Source: Terriglobia bacterium (GTDB taxonomy: Bacteria; Acidobacteriota; Terriglobia; UBA7540). Taken from it: a stretch of 6,407 nt of DNA. The notes below the pieces were generated by a model, which saw only the letters and a list, made by a program, of their open reading frames with translations, was not told where the DNA came from and did not search any database. Shown here piece after piece: positions 4,771-6,407 of the stretch. A program made the translations under genes and the position numbers. Numbering within the stretch: the stretch's first letter is position 1; every line of letters begins with the position of its first letter. The stretch is from positions 1-6,407 of the forward strand of contig JAIQGB010000262.1 in NCBI GenBank assembly GCA_020072905.1, in the 5' to 3' direction.

Positions 4771-5676
4771 TTAGCGTCCTACCGGTGTCTCGACTTTCTT
4801 CTCGTGCTTGAGCGCCTGGTAGAAGTCGTAGGCGTGCTCGGGCTTCTGGCCTTCATGGACCACCTTGCGCACCGCCTGAATCATCGCCGCGGGCGCATCG
4901 GATTGGAAGATGTTGCGCCCCATATCCACGCCGGAAGCGCCTTGCTCGACTGCGTTGTAAGCCATCTTCAGCGCATCGAGCTCGGGCAGTTTCTTGCCGC
5001 CGGCCATTACCAGCGGAACCGGGCAGGAGGCCGTGACGGTCTCAAATCCATCGGGGCAATAGTAGGTCTTCACAATATGCGCGCCCAGCTCGGCGCAAAT
5101 CCGGCACGCTAGGCGCAGGTATTTGGCGTCGCGCGTCAACGTCTTGCCCACCGCCGTCACGCCCAATACCGCCACGCCGTGGCGATTGCCCGCATCCACC
5201 AGCCGCGTCAGGTTGTGGATCGACTGCGTCTCGAACTCGCCGCCGACAAAAACCTGCACGGCCACCGCGCAGGCGTTCAGGCGCACGGCATCTTCCATGT
5301 CGAGGGCGATCTGTTCGTTGGAAAGCTCTTTGAGGATGCTCGGCCCGCCGCTCGCGCGGAGCACTATGGCGTTGCGGCACGAGGACGGGATTGAGGAGCG
5401 GAGGATGCCGCGCGTTAGCATCAGCGCATCGGCGTAAGGGACGAGGGGAACAATGTTCACATCCACGCGCTCGAGACCCGTCGTCGGCCCCTGGAAGTAA
5501 CCATGGTCAATCGCCAGCATCACGGTCTTGCCCGAAGCCGGGTTGAAGATCCGTGACAGGCGGTTTTGAATACCCCAGTCCAGTGCGCCTGAACCTTTCA
5601 GGAAGAACGCCTCGTTCCGCGCCGGGACGTCCAGATAGTATTCCTTCGTCTCTTGGGAGCCGTCAATATCAGCCAT
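4771..5676 (-). CDS. lsrF: LsrF-type 3-hydroxy-5-phosphonooxypentane-2,4-dione thiolase (DhnA-family class I aldolase)
   Basis: E. coli LsrF ends AI-2 breakdown: it transfers the acetyl group of 3-hydroxy-5-phosphonooxypentane-2,4-dione to CoA, giving acetyl-CoA and dihydroxyacetone phosphate. This 301-residue protein matches my recollection of E. coli LsrF nearly residue for residue. It has GALDWGIQNRLSRIFNP at about 30-46, IDHGYFQGPTTGLER at 56-70, GGKKLPE at 226-232 and ASGVDMGRNIFQSD at 247-260. The Schiff-base lysine falls at K203 in IVKTYY, the same number as in LsrF. ATG at 5676 is chosen because MAD plus the next ~32 residues align to LsrF without a gap, with AAGGAG 11 bases upstream. 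A GTG at 5709 in the same frame overlaps the preceding stop (GTGA) and would add 11 unrelated residues. Other lsr genes (lsrK, lsrG, transporter) are absent from the window, so AI-2 itself need not be the substrate. Confidence 0.93.
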   Translation of the reverse strand: MADIDGSQETKEYYLDVPARNEAFFLKGSGALDWGIQNRLSRIFNPASGKTVMLAIDHGYFQGPTTGLERVDVNIVPLVPYADALMLTRGILRSSIPSSCRNAIVLRASGGPSILKELSNEQIALDMEDAVRLNACAVAVQVFVGGEFETQSIHNLTRLVDAGNRHGVAVLGVTAVGKTLTRDAKYLRLACRICAELGAHIVKTYYCPDGFETVTASCPVPLVMAGGKKLPELDALKMAYNAVEQGASGVDMGRNIFQSDAPAAMIQAVRKVVHEGQKPEHAYDFYQALKHEKKVETPVGR

Positions 5677-5687
5677 GATTGGTTCTT

Positions 5688-5693
5688 CTCCTT
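5688..5693 (-). promoter_or_regulatory. Shine-Dalgarno sequence of the lsrF-like gene
   Basis: AAGGAG on the minus strand lies 11 bases before ATG at 5676 and 12 bases after the dehydrogenase stop codon. It supports initiation at 5676 rather than at the overlapping GTG at 5709. Confidence 0.55.
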
Positions 5694-5705
5694 GGATGCA
5701 AAGGA

Positions 5706-6407
5706 TCACGCATAAATCCCGCGCAGCTTCACCGTGAACGCCACGCGGTCAATGGCGAGCATATACGCGGCAATCCGGTTGTTGACGTTATGCTTCTCGC
5801 CGTAGCGCACCACGTCATTGAACGCCGCCACCATGATGTGCTTGAGCCGCTCGTTCACCATTCCTTCCGGCCAGAAGTAGCCCTGCCGGTCCTGCACCCA
5901 CTCGAAATAAGAAACCGTCACCCCGCCCGCGTTGGCGAGAATGTCGGGAATGACGAAGACCCCGCGCTCGAAGAGGATATCATCGGCGGGCGCGGAGGTG
6001 GGACTGTTGGCGCCTTCGGTCAGGATGCGCGCTCTGATTTTGCTGGCGTTCTTGCTGGTAATGACGCTCTCCGTGGCGGCAGGCAGCAGAACTTCGCAAT
6101 CCTGCTCCAGGATTTCCATTGTCCCGATGCCTTCGCCGCCTTTGAACCCTCTGACCGTTTTGGCTTCCTTGACGTGAGCAAGAAGGGCGGGAATATCCAG
6201 CCCCTGGGTATTGAGCACGCCGCCAAAAATGTCGGCGATGCCGATGATTTTGTAGCCTGCTTCATGCATCAGACGCGCGGCTTGAGAGCCGACGTTTCCA
6301 CAGCCCTGGATGATCACCCGAGTCTGCTCGCGTTGCCGCCCGAAGCGCTTCAGGGCTTGGTCGGTCGAGATCATGCAGCCGCGTCCGGTGGCCTCCTTGC
6401 GGCCGCG
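5706..6407 (-). CDS. Glu/Leu/Phe/Val dehydrogenase, probably glutamate dehydrogenase (C-terminal 233 residues, cut by window edge)
   Basis: Glutamate dehydrogenase interconverts glutamate and 2-oxoglutarate plus ammonia with NAD(P). The frame is open through the right edge, and the first visible residues, GRKEATGRG, are the conserved segment that precedes the cofactor domain. ATG at 6374 is therefore internal, not the start. Counting from the edge, the Rossmann fingerprint GCGNVG is at 35-40. EGANSPT is at 131-137 and PDILANAGGV at about 154-163. The family-typical C-terminus AAYMLAIDRVAFTVKLRGIY follows. About 180 N-terminal residues, including the substrate lysines, lie outside, so amino-acid specificity cannot be read; glutamate is the commonest for this sequence type. 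The stop TGA is 29 bases before the lsrF-like ATG, so the two are very likely co-transcribed. Confidence 0.93.
   Translation of the reverse strand, partial: RGRKEATGRGCMISTDQALKRFGRQREQTRVIIQGCGNVGSQAARLMHEAGYKIIGIADIFGGVLNTQGLDIPALLAHVKEAKTVRGFKGGEGIGTMEILEQDCEVLLPAATESVITSKNASKIRARILTEGANSPTSAPADDILFERGVFVIPDILANAGGVTVSYFEWVQDRQGYFWPEGMVNERLKHIMVAAFNDVVRYGEKHNVNNRIAAYMLAIDRVAFTVKLRGIYA

Noticed and set aside
5706..6374. ATG at 6374 as the start of the dehydrogenase
   Set aside because: The frame continues to the window edge and encodes the conserved EATGRG segment just upstream of this codon, so it is an internal methionine of a truncated gene.

Overview
The window is a bacterial chromosomal segment of roughly 60% GC, judged by eye, in which every supported gene lies on the minus strand. 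Transcription therefore runs from high to low coordinates. The layout looks like an environmental bacterium with ordinary core genes and repeat-laden intergenic gaps. The RuvA here is of a divergent type: it has a glycine-rich GGGHLTPKLVGF stretch followed by REFFEVF. From memory this resembles RuvA of Planctomycetota and related lineages more than the proteobacterial form, so I lean to that group with low confidence. No tRNA, rRNA, CRISPR array, insertion sequence or phage gene was found.

Reading with transcription, the first part (6407 down to about 4031) is a compact three-gene unit. It holds the C-terminal two thirds of a Glu/Leu/Phe/Val-type dehydrogenase (probably glutamate dehydrogenase, cut by the window edge), a very well conserved LsrF-type thiolase/class I aldolase, and a ribulose-phosphate 3-epimerase family protein. 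After a 64-base gap filled with heptamer repeats comes a 702-residue fusion of a class II aldolase domain with a short-chain dehydrogenase (3966 down to 1858). LsrF, the epimerase and the aldolase/dehydrogenase are all phosphoketose enzymes and probably work together. A chemically consistent reading is disposal of a deoxypentulose phosphate or an AI-2-like diketone phosphate to dihydroxyacetone phosphate plus a C2 or C3 unit. This is inference.

The second part (1672 down to 1) is the Holliday-junction processing cluster ruvC-ruvA-ruvB, with ruvB running off the left edge after 93 codons. RuvC carries all four catalytic acidic residues, RuvA both helix-hairpin-helix motifs, and RuvB its Walker A motif. 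RuvA lacks an ATG/GTG/TTG codon where its conserved domain begins. A CTG with a well-placed Shine-Dalgarno sequence is the best start.

The most striking non-coding signal is a set of degenerate tandem heptamers from several sequence families. They keep strict 7-base phase and abut or overlap the stop codons of ruvA, the aldolase/dehydrogenase and the epimerase. A perfect 8-bp hairpin abuts the ruvC stop in the same way. The repeats resemble the short tandemly repeated heptanucleotides known from cyanobacteria. Overall the window is mostly core functions; the two candidates for something new are the LsrF-centred sugar-phosphate cluster and the stop-codon-associated heptamers.
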